Source: Vibrio sp. LaRot3 (GTDB lineage: Bacteria; Pseudomonadota; Gammaproteobacteria; Enterobacterales; Vibrionaceae). Taken from it: DNA of 64,000 nt. Each line of letters starts with the position of its first letter. The first letter of the stretch is position 1. The notes under the pieces were generated by a model. It ran no database searches. It had not been told where the DNA came from and saw only the letters and a list, made by a program, of their open reading frames with translations. Shown here one piece after another: positions 1-8,637 of this stretch. The stretch is from positions 124,001 to 188,000 of the forward strand of contig NZ_JAPPTI010000004.1 in NCBI RefSeq assembly GCF_027587025.1. The letters are read 5' to 3'. The position numbers and the translations under genes were made by a program.

Positions 1-1366
1 AGTAACTTGCGCCCACTAAGACCAAAATGGCAATAAAGGTCACCGCATTAGCCGGGGCTTGGAGGTTAAAGTCTACCGTGATATGAATCATCATCGCGAT
101 GAAGGCAATTAAACAACCAAATGCCGCCCCTTTGCAGGTTTTGCTTTGGCGGTTTTTCATCACCCATATCGCCATGCCAAACGCCCAAATAACCACAAAC
201 GCCAATAAAGCAAATGAGGGCAGCCCTGTTTCAATGATAAATTGCAGGTAGTCATTGTGGGCGTGATCGTAATAGCCGATCGCCCCATGGCTGTAACTTG
301 GGAACACACTATAAAAGCTGCCTAGCCCCGTTCCGGTAAGCAGGTAATCTTTTACAATCGGTAAACTCCAATCTACCACTAAATAACGCGTATCTTGTTC
401 TAGGTGTGAGTCCATAATTCTCTGCTGTACCTGTTCTAAGCCAAAAAAAGAACCCAGTACGAGAATGTCCACGGCAAACAAACTGAAGATTAAAAAGCTT
501 AATTTTGCCGGACGATTTTTATAGCAACCCAACGCAATGACACCAGCAACCAATGTAGCGGCAAAGAAGGCAGCATTTCCCATTCGAGATCGGGTCATCA
601 CCAATGCAATCACCATAATGATCAGCGCAAAACGAATCATCATTTTCCGCGACATCATCAACTGTAACAAACTGAACATGCGTTCTTGCCATGAGTCCGA
701 TTGACGGCGACTCATATCGATCACTATCAAACCTATACCCATGCTCAAGCACAACAACAAGTAATTGGCTAAATGGTTTTTATACACAAAAGAGCCAGTC
801 GCGATATCCGTTTCAGCGAGGCCAAAAAACCACGATTGCTCTGTACCAAGCAACACATTTAAAGAAGCATACACCGCTTGAATAGTGCCACTCACCAACA
901 ATGCTAGCATCACGGCCTTAAGGCGTTTTTTACTGTGCGTTAAAATTGCCAAGCAACTGGCGAACACAAGGTAATTTAACCCTTTTAGTAGTGATATATA
1001 GGTAGAGCGTGGGTCGAGCGACAGATAACCCACCTCAGCGCCAACACGCTGATAGGCTATCGCCGCAGAGGGAGAGAACCACTCAAGCCATGTGACAGGC
1101 ATCGGCAGCAATTGCAGCGCCACCCAGCATTGAAAAAGCGCAAGAGGTATCAACAGCCAATTGTATCGCTTTAAGCGCCTAATAGGGGAAAGTGAAGAAC
1201 GTCGGATAGCATCAAACAATATCACCAACGCAGTAATACCAATCCAACATTCGGCAATCGTCCATGCCCAAATTCGATTTGAGCCAAGTGGTATAGGCAG
1301 CCAAACCAGTAATAACAACAGGCTCGCGAAGCAATAACGTTCCAGCTTATTTTTCACAACACACAT
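1..1366 (-). CDS. O-antigen ligase / Wzy family membrane protein (3' end cut by window)
   Basis: The minus strand is open from an ATG at 1366 to the left edge, so at least 455 residues are present and the C-terminus lies outside the window. The translation is almost entirely hydrophobic helices with one large extracytoplasmic loop. Near 300-220 it carries the loop signature of the Wzy_C family: GTGLGSFYSVFP, then HAHNDYLQF and an E-x-G motif at the start of the next helix. Family members ligate O-antigen to lipid A-core, polymerise polysaccharide repeats or glycosylate pilins; which applies cannot be decided here. A GTG at 1357 is an alternative start, and neither start has a strong Shine-Dalgarno site. 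It is transcribed divergently from the porin. Confidence 0.85.
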   Translation of the reverse strand, partial: MCVVKNKLERYCFASLLLLLVWLPIPLGSNRIWAWTIAECWIGITALVILFDAIRRSSLSPIRRLKRYNWLLIPLALFQCWVALQLLPMPVTWLEWFSPSAAIAYQRVGAEVGYLSLDPRSTYISLLKGLNYLVFASCLAILTHSKKRLKAVMLALLVSGTIQAVYASLNVLLGTEQSWFFGLAETDIATGSFVYKNHLANYLLLCLSMGIGLIVIDMSRRQSDSWQERMFSLLQLMMSRKMMIRFALIIMVIALVMTRSRMGNAAFFAATLVAGVIALGCYKNRPAKLSFLIFSLFAVDILVLGSFFGLEQVQQRIMDSHLEQDTRYLVVDWSLPIVKDYLLTGTGLGSFYSVFPSYSHGAIGYYDHAHNDYLQFIIETGLPSFALLAFVVIWAFGMAIWVMKNRQSKTCKGAAFGCLIAFIAMMIHITVDFNLQAPANAVTFIAILVLVGASY

Positions 1367-1545
1367 CCATGTATACAAAGCTTGAAGAGTGTCAATTTAT
1401 CGTGTGTTTAAGTCAAAATATCAGGCGAGGAACTTCCCCCACTTATCAAATATGAGACAAATTCGACTGGGTATTTATATTATATTTTCCAGCTGACTCA
1501 CGGGTTGCTCGATACTCAACCACAATATGGATTAATGGACGAACC

Positions 1546-2511
1546 ATGAAAGCCCACATTTTGTCTCTGCTCACTTTGTTTGGCATTAGCGCCCCTGCAT
1601 TTAGCTATGAAGCGATAGACAACGACATTGCTTACTTGCATTTTTATGGCTTAGTGAAAGCCAGAGCCTTATTTCTCGATCACGAAGATAATGACTACAG
1701 TTTTGGTGACTCCAAAATAGGTGTAGAAGGGCGTTACGCCATCACTGATATGATATCTATTGCGGGCGGAACCGAAGCGCAAATTAACCTTGATGCCGAT
1801 GAAGACAAAGATGAAGACGACCTATTCATCTCTCAATACTATGCGGGTATCTATACTGAGCCGTTCGGCCAGCTCACGTATGGCAAGCACGCAACGTCAT
1901 CCGATGATTTGAATGGCATCGACTATTCGGAAGCCTTCGGTGGCGAAGCCAACCTAAACGCCGTAGGTGTCAAAGGCGATACACTTAAGTACAAATACGC
2001 GAACGAACTCTTTACTATCAACGCCACATACGGCTTTGAAGATGGTGACCAACAACGAACTGTTAAAGAGTTGTTTGGCCAGTACAATTTAGGCGATATG
2101 GCGTTAATCGCTGGGGTTGGTCATACCGAAACCCATTTGGCGAATAACTTAACGGATGCCACCTATTTTCAAACCACACTACGCTTTGAAATGGGTGATA
2201 CAAACTTTGGTGCAACCTATTACCATCAGGATTTTGACAACCAATCATCGCCGAGCCGCTCTGTTGATAAAGACGCCTTTGCAGTATCAGGGCAAATCGC
2301 CTTTGTCGAAGGTGTCACTGGTTACGCAGGCCATGAAGTGGTTTACGAGGAAGAGCAAAATGGAAGTGATGGCACACTCAACAATAGCTACGCCGGTGTT
2401 TCTTATGTTCCGGTTGAATGGTTTAAAGTGTTTGTTGAAGCGAATTATGCCAAACCCATCAATAACCGTTCAGAAACCAACTTCGCAATTGGTGCAGCTC
2501 TAGTTTGGTAA
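1546..2511 (+). CDS. Outer-membrane porin (OmpC/OmpL-like general porin)
   Basis: This 321-residue protein starts with a Sec signal peptide (KAHILSLLTLFGISAPAFS, cleavage likely before YEA). The mature part is rich in alternating aromatic/polar strands typical of 16-strand trimeric porins and includes the family-type phrase YAGIYTEPFGQLTYGK and a C-terminal aromatic residue (W at the end, as needed for Bam-dependent assembly). An acidic stretch (DADEDKDEDD) near residue 85 probably lies in a loop. It would form a passive channel for small solutes. The gene stands alone, followed by a strong hairpin terminator, and is divergent from the polysaccharide ligase gene. The substrate preference cannot be read from the sequence. 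Confidence 0.85.
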   Translation: MKAHILSLLTLFGISAPAFSYEAIDNDIAYLHFYGLVKARALFLDHEDNDYSFGDSKIGVEGRYAITDMISIAGGTEAQINLDADEDKDEDDLFISQYYAGIYTEPFGQLTYGKHATSSDDLNGIDYSEAFGGEANLNAVGVKGDTLKYKYANELFTINATYGFEDGDQQRTVKELFGQYNLGDMALIAGVGHTETHLANNLTDATYFQTTLRFEMGDTNFGATYYHQDFDNQSSPSRSVDKDAFAVSGQIAFVEGVTGYAGHEVVYEEEQNGSDGTLNNSYAGVSYVPVEWFKVFVEANYAKPINNRSETNFAIGAALVW

Positions 2512-2547
2512 ATTCTATCGTTCCCCATGGGATCTATGTTTAAAAAG

Positions 2548-2580
2548 ACAAAAGGCTTGGTAAATAACCAAGCCTTTTGT
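2548..2580. terminator. Perfect 14-bp hairpin terminator between convergent genes
   Basis: The arms 2548-2561 (ACAAAAGGCTTGGT) and 2567-2580 are exact reverse complements around the loop AAATA. A-rich and T-rich flanks make it usable in both directions, ending the porin on the plus strand and the dehydrogenase on the minus strand. Confidence 0.85.
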
Positions 2581-2602
2581 TTAATCATCAATGTCGAACC
2601 AT

Positions 2603-3475
2603 TTAGCGTTTTAACGCCTTGATAAGCACTGAAGTATCCATTCGACCTAAGCCCTGTTTTTGCAACTCTGCGTAACGCTGATCCACTTGCTTAGTTAACG
2701 GCAGTTCTAAATTGAATCGCTCCGCTTCTTGTAAACAGAAGCCGAGATCTTTTCTCATCCAATCAATAGCAAAACCAAAATCAAATTTATCTTGAGCCAT
2801 GGTCGCCGCACGATTTTCCATCTGCCATGATCCCGCAGCGCCATGCTTCAGCGTGTCGACTACTTGAGCGATGTCCAAACCGGCTTTTTCAGCCAATAGC
2901 AGCGCTTCGCTTAACCCTTGTAACACACCACCAATGCATATTTGGTTAACCATCTTGCAGCGCTGACCTTGACCATTTTCACCCAATAAGGTGATTTGCT
3001 TGGCGTAGCAGTCCATAACTGGCTTAACTTGTTCAAACGTCTGAGACTCACCGCCACACATAATGGTTAGTACGCCATTTTCAGCCCCTGCTTGACCACC
3101 GGATACGGGCGCATCAATAAATTGAATCCCTTGCGCTTGAGCCGCATTAGCCAACTCAATTGCCAGCTCTGCAGAGGTCGTCGTATGGTCGACAAGTACT
3201 GCACCAGGCTTTAAACCTGCAAGAATGCCTTGTTCACCATAAACCACGCTGCGCACGTCATCATCGTTACCCACACACACAAACACGATATCGCTCTCTT
3301 GCGCTGCTTGTTTTGGCGTCTCACATGCTACACCTTGGTAGTCTTGCTGCCACTGATGCGCTTTAGCTAGAGTTCGATTGTACACCTTGGTGTTGTGTCC
3401 TGATTGACTCAAGTAACCTGCCATCGGGTAACCCATCACACCTAAGCCAACAAAGGCGACGTTTTTCATCTCCAT
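2603..3475 (-). CDS. NAD(P)-dependent 3-hydroxyisobutyrate dehydrogenase-family beta-hydroxyacid dehydrogenase
   Basis: This 290-residue protein begins with a Rossmann fold (VAFVGLGVMGYPMAGYL, GxGxxG with the following x2A). The substrate signature DAPVSGGQAGAENG lies near residue 120, and the catalytic lysine is in GQRCKMVNQ near residue 170. These features place it in the family of 3-hydroxyisobutyrate dehydrogenase, tartronate semialdehyde reductase and glyoxylate/succinic semialdehyde reductases. Length fits the family. It is monocistronic and divergent from the HAD gene, with no valine-degradation or glyoxylate genes nearby, so the physiological substrate remains open. The start is the ATG with an AAGGAT ribosome site about ten bases upstream; an ATG six bases further in is possible. 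Confidence 0.88.
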   Translation of the reverse strand: MEMKNVAFVGLGVMGYPMAGYLSQSGHNTKVYNRTLAKAHQWQQDYQGVACETPKQAAQESDIVFVCVGNDDDVRSVVYGEQGILAGLKPGAVLVDHTTTSAELAIELANAAQAQGIQFIDAPVSGGQAGAENGVLTIMCGGESQTFEQVKPVMDCYAKQITLLGENGQGQRCKMVNQICIGGVLQGLSEALLLAEKAGLDIAQVVDTLKHGAAGSWQMENRAATMAQDKFDFGFAIDWMRKDLGFCLQEAERFNLELPLTKQVDQRYAELQKQGLGRMDTSVLIKALKR

Positions 3476-3646
3476 TCCACTGCATCCTTATTTTATTAAT
3501 GTTACGCCATTGTAACCAGTTGCTAGTTGAAGTCGATATACTTTCTCTCATCATACAATTGAAAATTGTTGATATTTCAATCGCGAGTTAACGCTATTCA
3601 TGCCACAATGACGGCTCTTTACGTTTAACGATTGTGCTGTACTTAA

Positions 3647-4288
3647 ATGAAAATCAAAGCTGCTATTTTTGATATGGACGGTCTGCTACTCGATACAGAA
3701 CGAGTTTGCATGCGCGTTTTCAAACAAGCTTGCCAAACCGTCGAGCTACCCTTCTATGAAGATGTTTACTTATCCATTATTGGCCGCAATGCGGCTGGGA
3801 TTGAAAAGATCTTCCGCGATGCTTACGGAGACGATCTCGATAGACTGCACCCAGAATGGCGCAAGAACTACGATGCTATTGTTCGTCATCAAGCTATTCC
3901 GCTAAAAGAAGGGGTCGTTGAGCTATTAACCTGGTTACGTGCTAACGGCATTGCCACTGCTGTCGCCACGTCAACGCACAAAGATCTCGCAACAACGAAG
4001 CTAAAACTGGCGGGTATTGATCAATACTTTGATGGCATCACTTGTGGCGACGAAGTCACCCATGGCAAGCCTGACCCAGAAATCTATCATCTTGCCGCGC
4101 AACGTTTAGGGGTAGAACCAAAAGACTGTATCGCTTTTGAAGACTCTAACAACGGTGTGATTTCAGCGGTTGCCGCACAAATGACCACCTATCAGATCCC
4201 AGACTTGGTCGAGCCAAGTGCTGAGGTCAAAGCGCTCGGCCATCATATTGAGCCTTCCCTGCTTGCGGTTTTAAACCAACTTCGCTAA
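3647..4288 (+). CDS. HAD-superfamily sugar-phosphate phosphatase / beta-phosphoglucomutase-like hydrolase
   Basis: The 213-residue protein has all HAD motifs in order. Motif I is DMDGLLLDTE (residues 9-18, nucleophile Asp and acid/base Asp), motif II is the VATST segment near 106, and motif III/IV are GKPDPEIY near 143 and AFEDSNNGV near 166. A helical cap sits between motifs I and II, as in subfamily IA enzymes such as YcjU, YniC and GS1-like phosphatases. It probably removes phosphate from a small sugar phosphate in the cytoplasm. The Shine-Dalgarno site before the ATG is weak. It stands alone, divergent from the dehydrogenase gene. Confidence 0.85.
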   Translation: MKIKAAIFDMDGLLLDTERVCMRVFKQACQTVELPFYEDVYLSIIGRNAAGIEKIFRDAYGDDLDRLHPEWRKNYDAIVRHQAIPLKEGVVELLTWLRANGIATAVATSTHKDLATTKLKLAGIDQYFDGITCGDEVTHGKPDPEIYHLAAQRLGVEPKDCIAFEDSNNGVISAVAAQMTTYQIPDLVEPSAEVKALGHHIEPSLLAVLNQLR

Positions 4289-4297
4289 ATCAAAGTG

Positions 4298-4319
4298 AGT
4301 GCGCTCTAATGAGCGCACT
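4298..4319. terminator. Short hairpin after the HAD gene
   Basis: Arms AGTGCGCTC (4298-4306) and GAGCGCACT (4311-4319) pair perfectly around TAAT. The following sequence is A-rich rather than T-rich, so termination efficiency is uncertain. Confidence 0.45.
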
Positions 4320-4359
4320 ATCAAAATAAAAGTCATCTAATCCCTTATTTTTACAGGGG

Positions 4360-4388
4360 TTGCCATAGTACCATTAATTGATAATAAT
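4360..4388 (+). promoter_or_regulatory. Probable sigma70 promoter of the fagA-like/fumC unit
   Basis: TTGCCA at 4360-4365 and AATAAT at 4383-4388 are separated by 17 bases. The -10 hexamer lies inside the Fur-type palindrome, so repressor binding would occlude polymerase. Hexamers are read by eye. Confidence 0.5.
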
Positions 4389-4395
4389 TATCATT
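4377..4395. promoter_or_regulatory. Fur box
   Basis: The core TGATAATAATTATCA (4379-4393) is a perfect 7-1-7 palindrome. Together with its flanks it matches 18 of 19 positions of the classical Fur consensus as I know it. It overlaps the -10 region and lies 20 bp before the start of the fagA-like gene. This implies repression by Fe-Fur and induction under iron starvation. Confidence 0.85.
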
Positions 4396-4415
4396 ACATT
4401 ATCAGTGAGGTGATT

Positions 4416-4796
4416 ATGGAACCACTACAGCCCGTCTACAATGCCTACTTCAAAGCACACGATCGCTTTATTACCGACATGCCTGCTGATGGCTTTGAAC
4501 CAGACGTCATTCAAGATTACATCCACTGGGCACTGACACTCTCATCCTATTATGAACCCGATGCTGAGTTTGAAAGTGTGCTGCTGTGTGAACTGTACTT
4601 AAGAAAGCTCTACTTTCACCTGCTCGATGCGATTCAAGATCCTACTCGCAGTCGTATCTTCCGCCGTGTTTGTCTAGACTCAATCCATACCCCACTGCTA
4701 TGCCTAAAACGTTTCTACTACCAATGGGACGATGGCGATATCAAGTTTCTCCACCTACAACAACAACTACAGTGCGTTCAAGCACCATTAGATTAA
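4416..4796 (+). CDS. FagA-like small protein of the Fur-controlled fumC operon
   Basis: The 126-residue soluble protein is rich in aromatic residues and leucine, with no signal peptide or membrane helix. It lies directly behind a Fur box and 24 bp before fumC. In Pseudomonas aeruginosa a Fur-controlled operon fagA-fumC-orfX-sodA has a similarly sized protein of unknown function ahead of fumC; the position and size suggest this is the counterpart. I did not recognise a catalytic motif; HxxxxD-like and WDDGD segments are visible near the C-terminus. The ATG at 4416 is favoured over an upstream GTG at 4410 because GAGGTG sits just ahead of it. Confidence 0.65.
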   Translation: MEPLQPVYNAYFKAHDRFITDMPADGFEPDVIQDYIHWALTLSSYYEPDAEFESVLLCELYLRKLYFHLLDAIQDPTRSRIFRRVCLDSIHTPLLCLKRFYYQWDDGDIKFLHLQQQLQCVQAPLD

Positions 4797-4820
4797 ACCA
4801 ATGAAACAAAAGGATTCTTT

Positions 4821-6206
4821 ATGACACAGGAATTTCGTATTGAAACGGACAGTATGGGCGAAGTTAAAGTACCAAGTAACGCGCTTTACCAAGCTCAAAC
4901 CCAGCGTGCGGTTGATAATTTTCATTTCAGCCAGCACAAAATGCCCGTTTCTTTTATCCAAGCCCTCGCCTATATTAAACAAACTGCCGCATTAACCAAT
5001 GCACAACTAGGTCTACTCGAGGGCGATATCGCCAACGCGATTGCCGACGCAGCGCAAGACATTATCGAAGGTAAACATATCGAACATTTCCCGATTGACG
5101 TTTATCAGACAGGTTCAGGCACTAGCTCCAATATGAATGCCAATGAAGTGATCGCCACTTTAGCCTCTACGCAATTGGGCGGTGATGTTAATCCAAACGA
5201 TCACGTCAACATGGGACAAAGCAGTAACGACGTTATCCCTACAGCAATACAAGTAAGCTCAGTACTGACCATCGAAAACCAATTACTGCCAGCCTTTGAT
5301 CACCTGATTAAACAACTTGAAGCTAAGCGTGAAGAAGTTGGTCAAAGTGTAAAAACAGGCCGCACCCACCTTATGGACGCCATGCCAATCACCTTTGATC
5401 AAGAGCTTGGCGGGTGGCAATATCAAATAGAGCACGCTAAACACTCTATTGAGCAGAGTTTAAAAGCGGTGAAAGCGCTGGCGCAAGGGGGAACAGCCGT
5501 GGGTACCGGTATCAACGCCGATCCCCGCTTTGCGGCTGCGTTTGCCGATAACCTCACTCAAGCAACTCGTATTGAGTTTACCGCTAGCGATAACTTCTTC
5601 TTCAACCTAAGTAGCCAAGATGCGATCGTCGCTTTGTCCGGCTCACTAAAAACAGCAGCCGTTGCGATTATGAAAATGGCGAATGATCTTCGTTGGATGA
5701 ACTCGGGTCCACTGGCAGGCTTAGGTGAAATTGAACTTCAAGGGTTACAACCTGGCTCATCAATCATGCCGGGCAAGGTTAACCCTGTAATCCCTGAGGC
5801 AGCTGCGATGGCGGCCGCACAAGTGATTGGCAACGACACCACCATTACGATTGGCGGCCAAGCGGGTAACTTCCAACTCAACGTGATGCTCCCCGTGATC
5901 GCTCACAACATTTTAGAAAGTATTGAACTGCTCAGCAGCAGCGCAGCGGCACTTGCGGATAAAGCGATTGCAACGTTCACTGTTCGTGAAGATAACCTTC
6001 AACTGGCGCTGGCGAAAAACCCAATATTGGTTACTGCGCTAAACCCTGTTATTGGCTATCTTAAAGCCGCAGAAATTGCGAAAAAAGCTTACAAAGAAGG
6101 GCGAGCGATCATTGATGTTGCCGAGCAAGAAACGGATCTTGATCGAGCAACGCTAGAACGCCTGCTTGACCCTGCGAAACTAACCCAGGGCGGAGTCGCA
6201 GAATAA
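4821..6206 (+). CDS. fumC: Class II fumarate hydratase (iron-independent)
   Basis: The 461-residue protein converts fumarate to malate in the TCA cycle without an iron-sulfur cluster. Visible signatures are TGSGTSSNMNANEV near residue 97, TGRTHLMDA near 187, and the lyase signature GSSIMPGKVNP near 317, whose first serines provide the catalytic base. Length equals that of E. coli FumC. An AAAGGA ribosome site precedes the ATG. Placement behind a Fur box and a fagA-like gene shows that it is the fumarase made when iron is scarce and Fe-S fumarases fail. A hairpin follows the stop codon. Confidence 0.97.
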   Translation: MTQEFRIETDSMGEVKVPSNALYQAQTQRAVDNFHFSQHKMPVSFIQALAYIKQTAALTNAQLGLLEGDIANAIADAAQDIIEGKHIEHFPIDVYQTGSGTSSNMNANEVIATLASTQLGGDVNPNDHVNMGQSSNDVIPTAIQVSSVLTIENQLLPAFDHLIKQLEAKREEVGQSVKTGRTHLMDAMPITFDQELGGWQYQIEHAKHSIEQSLKAVKALAQGGTAVGTGINADPRFAAAFADNLTQATRIEFTASDNFFFNLSSQDAIVALSGSLKTAAVAIMKMANDLRWMNSGPLAGLGEIELQGLQPGSSIMPGKVNPVIPEAAAMAAAQVIGNDTTITIGGQAGNFQLNVMLPVIAHNILESIELLSSSAAALADKAIATFTVREDNLQLALAKNPILVTALNPVIGYLKAAEIAKKAYKEGRAIIDVAEQETDLDRATLERLLDPAKLTQGGVAE

Positions 6207-6228
6207 GTCGTTATTGAAAGGAAGCAAA

Positions 6229-6252
6229 GAGGGCGAAACGCATGTCGCCCTC
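6229..6252 (+). terminator. Hairpin after fumC
   Basis: Arms GAGGGCGA (6229-6236) and TCGCCCTC (6245-6252) pair around an 8-base loop. Only a short T-containing tail follows. It stands back to back with the next hairpin. Confidence 0.6.
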
Positions 6253-6258
6253 GTTGAT

Positions 6259-6285
6259 AAAGGCTTAACGCAGAGCTAAGCCTTT
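6259..6285 (-). terminator. Hairpin at the end of the phr operon
   Basis: Arms AAAGGCTTA (6259-6267) and TAAGCCTTT (6277-6285) pair exactly. The hairpin overlaps the stop codon of the L,D-transpeptidase gene read on the minus strand, and can serve both converging units. Confidence 0.6.
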
Positions 6286-7189
6286 AATAGGTAAACGTGG
6301 GTGGAACAATCTCAACAGGAACACCATTTTGCGCCAATATCACCGCTTTGGCTTTGGTGTCTGATTGCTGAGAAGCTTGCAGCCACCATTGCAGCTCTTG
6401 AGGTAGCTCGAGTATTTTTTTACTACCATCGCTGCGTGTTAGCGGCTCATGAGCTTCGATAAACACACTTCTATCAGGCTCTAAAGCAACTTTGATAGGT
6501 TCATTGATCACCGTCACTCGCTCACCTAAATTCACCTGCGCAAACAACCACGAAATATCTTTAGGGTTCATACGAATACAACCCGAGCTTACCCGCAGCC
6601 CAATACCAAAATCTTTATTCGTGCCATGGATAAGGTAATCGCCTACCCCATATGCCAAGCGCAGTGCATACTCACCAAGCGGATTGTCAGGCCCAGCAGG
6701 CACAACCGCAGGTAGCTCAACACCTTTCGCTAAATACTCTTTGCGAATGGAACTTGGCGGTGTCCACGTTGGATTTGGCCGCTTTTGACTGATCGTTGTT
6801 ACCATTTCAGGCGTATCTCGCCCAATCCGACCAATGCCGACCGGAAAGATGTGTACCTTGTTTAACTGAGGCTCAAAGTAGTACAAACGCAACTCGGCAA
6901 GATTGATCACAATGCCTTTACGTTGCACATTGGGCAAAATAATCTGCGTTGGAATTGTTAACACATAACCTTCTGGCGGCAAAAAAGGGTCGATCCCTTG
7001 GTTAGCGGCCATTAAAGAGAGAAAACCCACATCGTAATCTTTTGCGATATCCGCAAGGCTTTGCCCTTTTTCCACTTGGTGAAATTGAGTGCGCCCTACA
7101 ATGCTACTGCCTTCGATAGGTAAGTCATAACTCTTCGCCCATAAAGGAGTACTCATACAACAGACAATCACGAGCAGCTTTCGCAGCAT
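6284..7189 (-). CDS. Periplasmic L,D-transpeptidase with LysM domain (YbiS/ErfK-like)
   Basis: The 301-residue protein starts with a signal peptide ending near PLWA-KS. A LysM peptidoglycan-binding domain follows (about 36-82, VEKGQSLADIAKDYDV). The YkuD catalytic domain follows (about 92-222) with HGTNKDFGIG and the active-site cysteine in SSGCIRM. The VPAGPDNPLG segment matches the E. coli Ldt group that attaches lipoprotein to, or 3-3 cross-links, peptidoglycan. It is the last gene of an operon with the photolyase: its ATG lies one base after the phr stop, with AAGGAT inside the phr end as ribosome site. A wall enzyme in a photorepair operon is unusual. Confidence 0.9.
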   Translation of the reverse strand: MLRKLLVIVCCMSTPLWAKSYDLPIEGSSIVGRTQFHQVEKGQSLADIAKDYDVGFLSLMAANQGIDPFLPPEGYVLTIPTQIILPNVQRKGIVINLAELRLYYFEPQLNKVHIFPVGIGRIGRDTPEMVTTISQKRPNPTWTPPSSIRKEYLAKGVELPAVVPAGPDNPLGEYALRLAYGVGDYLIHGTNKDFGIGLRVSSGCIRMNPKDISWLFAQVNLGERVTVINEPIKVALEPDRSVFIEAHEPLTRSDGSKKILELPQELQWWLQASQQSDTKAKAVILAQNGVPVEIVPPTFTY

Positions 7190-7190
7190 A

Positions 7191-8609
7191 TTAAGAATCC
7201 TTCGCTTGTTTAAACATTTGCAAGGTTAGCGCCCTTTCGGTTTTGTGATCAACTATTGGCGACGGATATGACAAGCTACTAACATTGGCCCATAACCAAG
7301 GCTGATGAATAAACTTATCTGGCACATCTGCAAGCTCTGGCAACCAATGGCGAATAAACTCTCCTTTGGCATCAAATTTCTCACTTTGCGCCATCGGATT
7401 GAAAATCCGGAAATAAGGTTGAGCATCGCAGCCTGTGGAAGCGCTCCACTGCCAACCGCCATTATTGGCAGGGTAATCGCCATCAATAAGATTAGCCATA
7501 AAGTAGCGCTCACCGTGACGCCAATGAATATGTAAGTGCTTAGTCAAAAAGCTCGCGACAATCATTCGCAGACGGTTATGCATCCAACCGGTGTTATTCA
7601 GCTGTCGCATGGCGGCATCAACTATCGGATAACCCGTATTGCCCTGCTGCCAAGCCGCTAACTTGTCAGGATCGTGGTGCCAATGAATATTATCTGCCCA
7701 GCTCACAAAGTTGTGCCCTTTAGACAGTTTAGGTTCAAAGTGAATCAAATGCTGATAGAAGTCACGCCACACCAGTTCACTTTGCCATATTTCTCTACCT
7801 GCACTCATTGGCGGTTGCTGACCGTAGAACAAACGCGCTAAACATTGACGAATCGACAATGCGCCTATTGCCAAATAAGGTGAAATTTTGCTTGTACCAT
7901 ACAAAGCTGGAAAGTCTCGCTGCTGATGGTAATCATCGACGGAGTCGGTACAAAAATCGCGTAACAATTGACGAATCGCTTTCGTTTCCGCTTGGTAACT
8001 TTGGCTAGATTTACGAGGATAATCAAAACGACACTCGGGGCTAAACCTAAGTTCATGTTGGTTTAGGCCATCAGTTTTCCTAACAACCGTTGGTTTAGAT
8101 ACCATCAAAGGCTGGCCTGATAATCGCGCTAAATAAGCACGCTTGAAGGGCGTGAAAACTTTGTAATATTGCTGCTGCTTGTTAACGACTGAACCGGGCG
8201 CAAACAGGCATTTATCATGATGGCAAAGCAGCTCGATAGAAGTCGATGATAAGCTGCTTTGTAACCGAGCATCGCGCTGGCTTTCATTCCACTCGTACTC
8301 TCGATTCAAATGGATATGAGTGACATCGAGAGAAACCGCTAGGCTTTGCAAGGCGTCGACGCTGTCTGAAAACGTGTCCACTTGCATGTACAACAGCTCG
8401 ATATTGAGAATCGCAAGGTCGCGCTGCAAACAACTCAAGCGACGAAATATTAAATCGGCTTGAATGGGTGCTAAGTCATGGCTTTGCCATGTTTTGGGTG
8501 TGGCAATATACACCGCAACAACTGGCTCGCCTGTTCGCGTTGCCTCAATCAAGGCGGTGTTGTCTTCTACTCGTAAATCGCGCCTAAACCAAACTAATTG
8601 CATACCCAT
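7191..8609 (-). CDS. phrB: Class I CPD deoxyribodipyrimidine photolyase
   Basis: The 472-residue protein has the N-terminal antenna-binding Rossmann domain (LVWFRRDLRVEDNTAL) and the helical FAD domain. Family signatures in the latter are WRDFYQHLI, TGYPIVDAAMRQL, NNTGWMHNRLRM, and NNGGWQWSASTG followed by DAQPYFRIFNP. These residues line the FAD and pyrimidine-dimer site. It uses blue light to split cyclobutane dimers. It is third in a four-gene leftward unit, 28 bp after the MerR-type gene. The neighbouring regulator probably sets its level, but no direct evidence is possible here. Confidence 0.95.
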   Translation of the reverse strand: MGMQLVWFRRDLRVEDNTALIEATRTGEPVVAVYIATPKTWQSHDLAPIQADLIFRRLSCLQRDLAILNIELLYMQVDTFSDSVDALQSLAVSLDVTHIHLNREYEWNESQRDARLQSSLSSTSIELLCHHDKCLFAPGSVVNKQQQYYKVFTPFKRAYLARLSGQPLMVSKPTVVRKTDGLNQHELRFSPECRFDYPRKSSQSYQAETKAIRQLLRDFCTDSVDDYHQQRDFPALYGTSKISPYLAIGALSIRQCLARLFYGQQPPMSAGREIWQSELVWRDFYQHLIHFEPKLSKGHNFVSWADNIHWHHDPDKLAAWQQGNTGYPIVDAAMRQLNNTGWMHNRLRMIVASFLTKHLHIHWRHGERYFMANLIDGDYPANNGGWQWSASTGCDAQPYFRIFNPMAQSEKFDAKGEFIRHWLPELADVPDKFIHQPWLWANVSSLSYPSPIVDHKTERALTLQMFKQAKDS

Positions 8610-8637
8610 ACCTTAAAATCTATGTACCGACCTAACC

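Noticed and set aside
1429..1435. GGAACTT resembling the -35 box of RpoE ahead of the porin gene
   Set aside because: No matching -10 (TCTGA-like) is found 15-17 bases downstream; a TCAAA is only 10 bases away.
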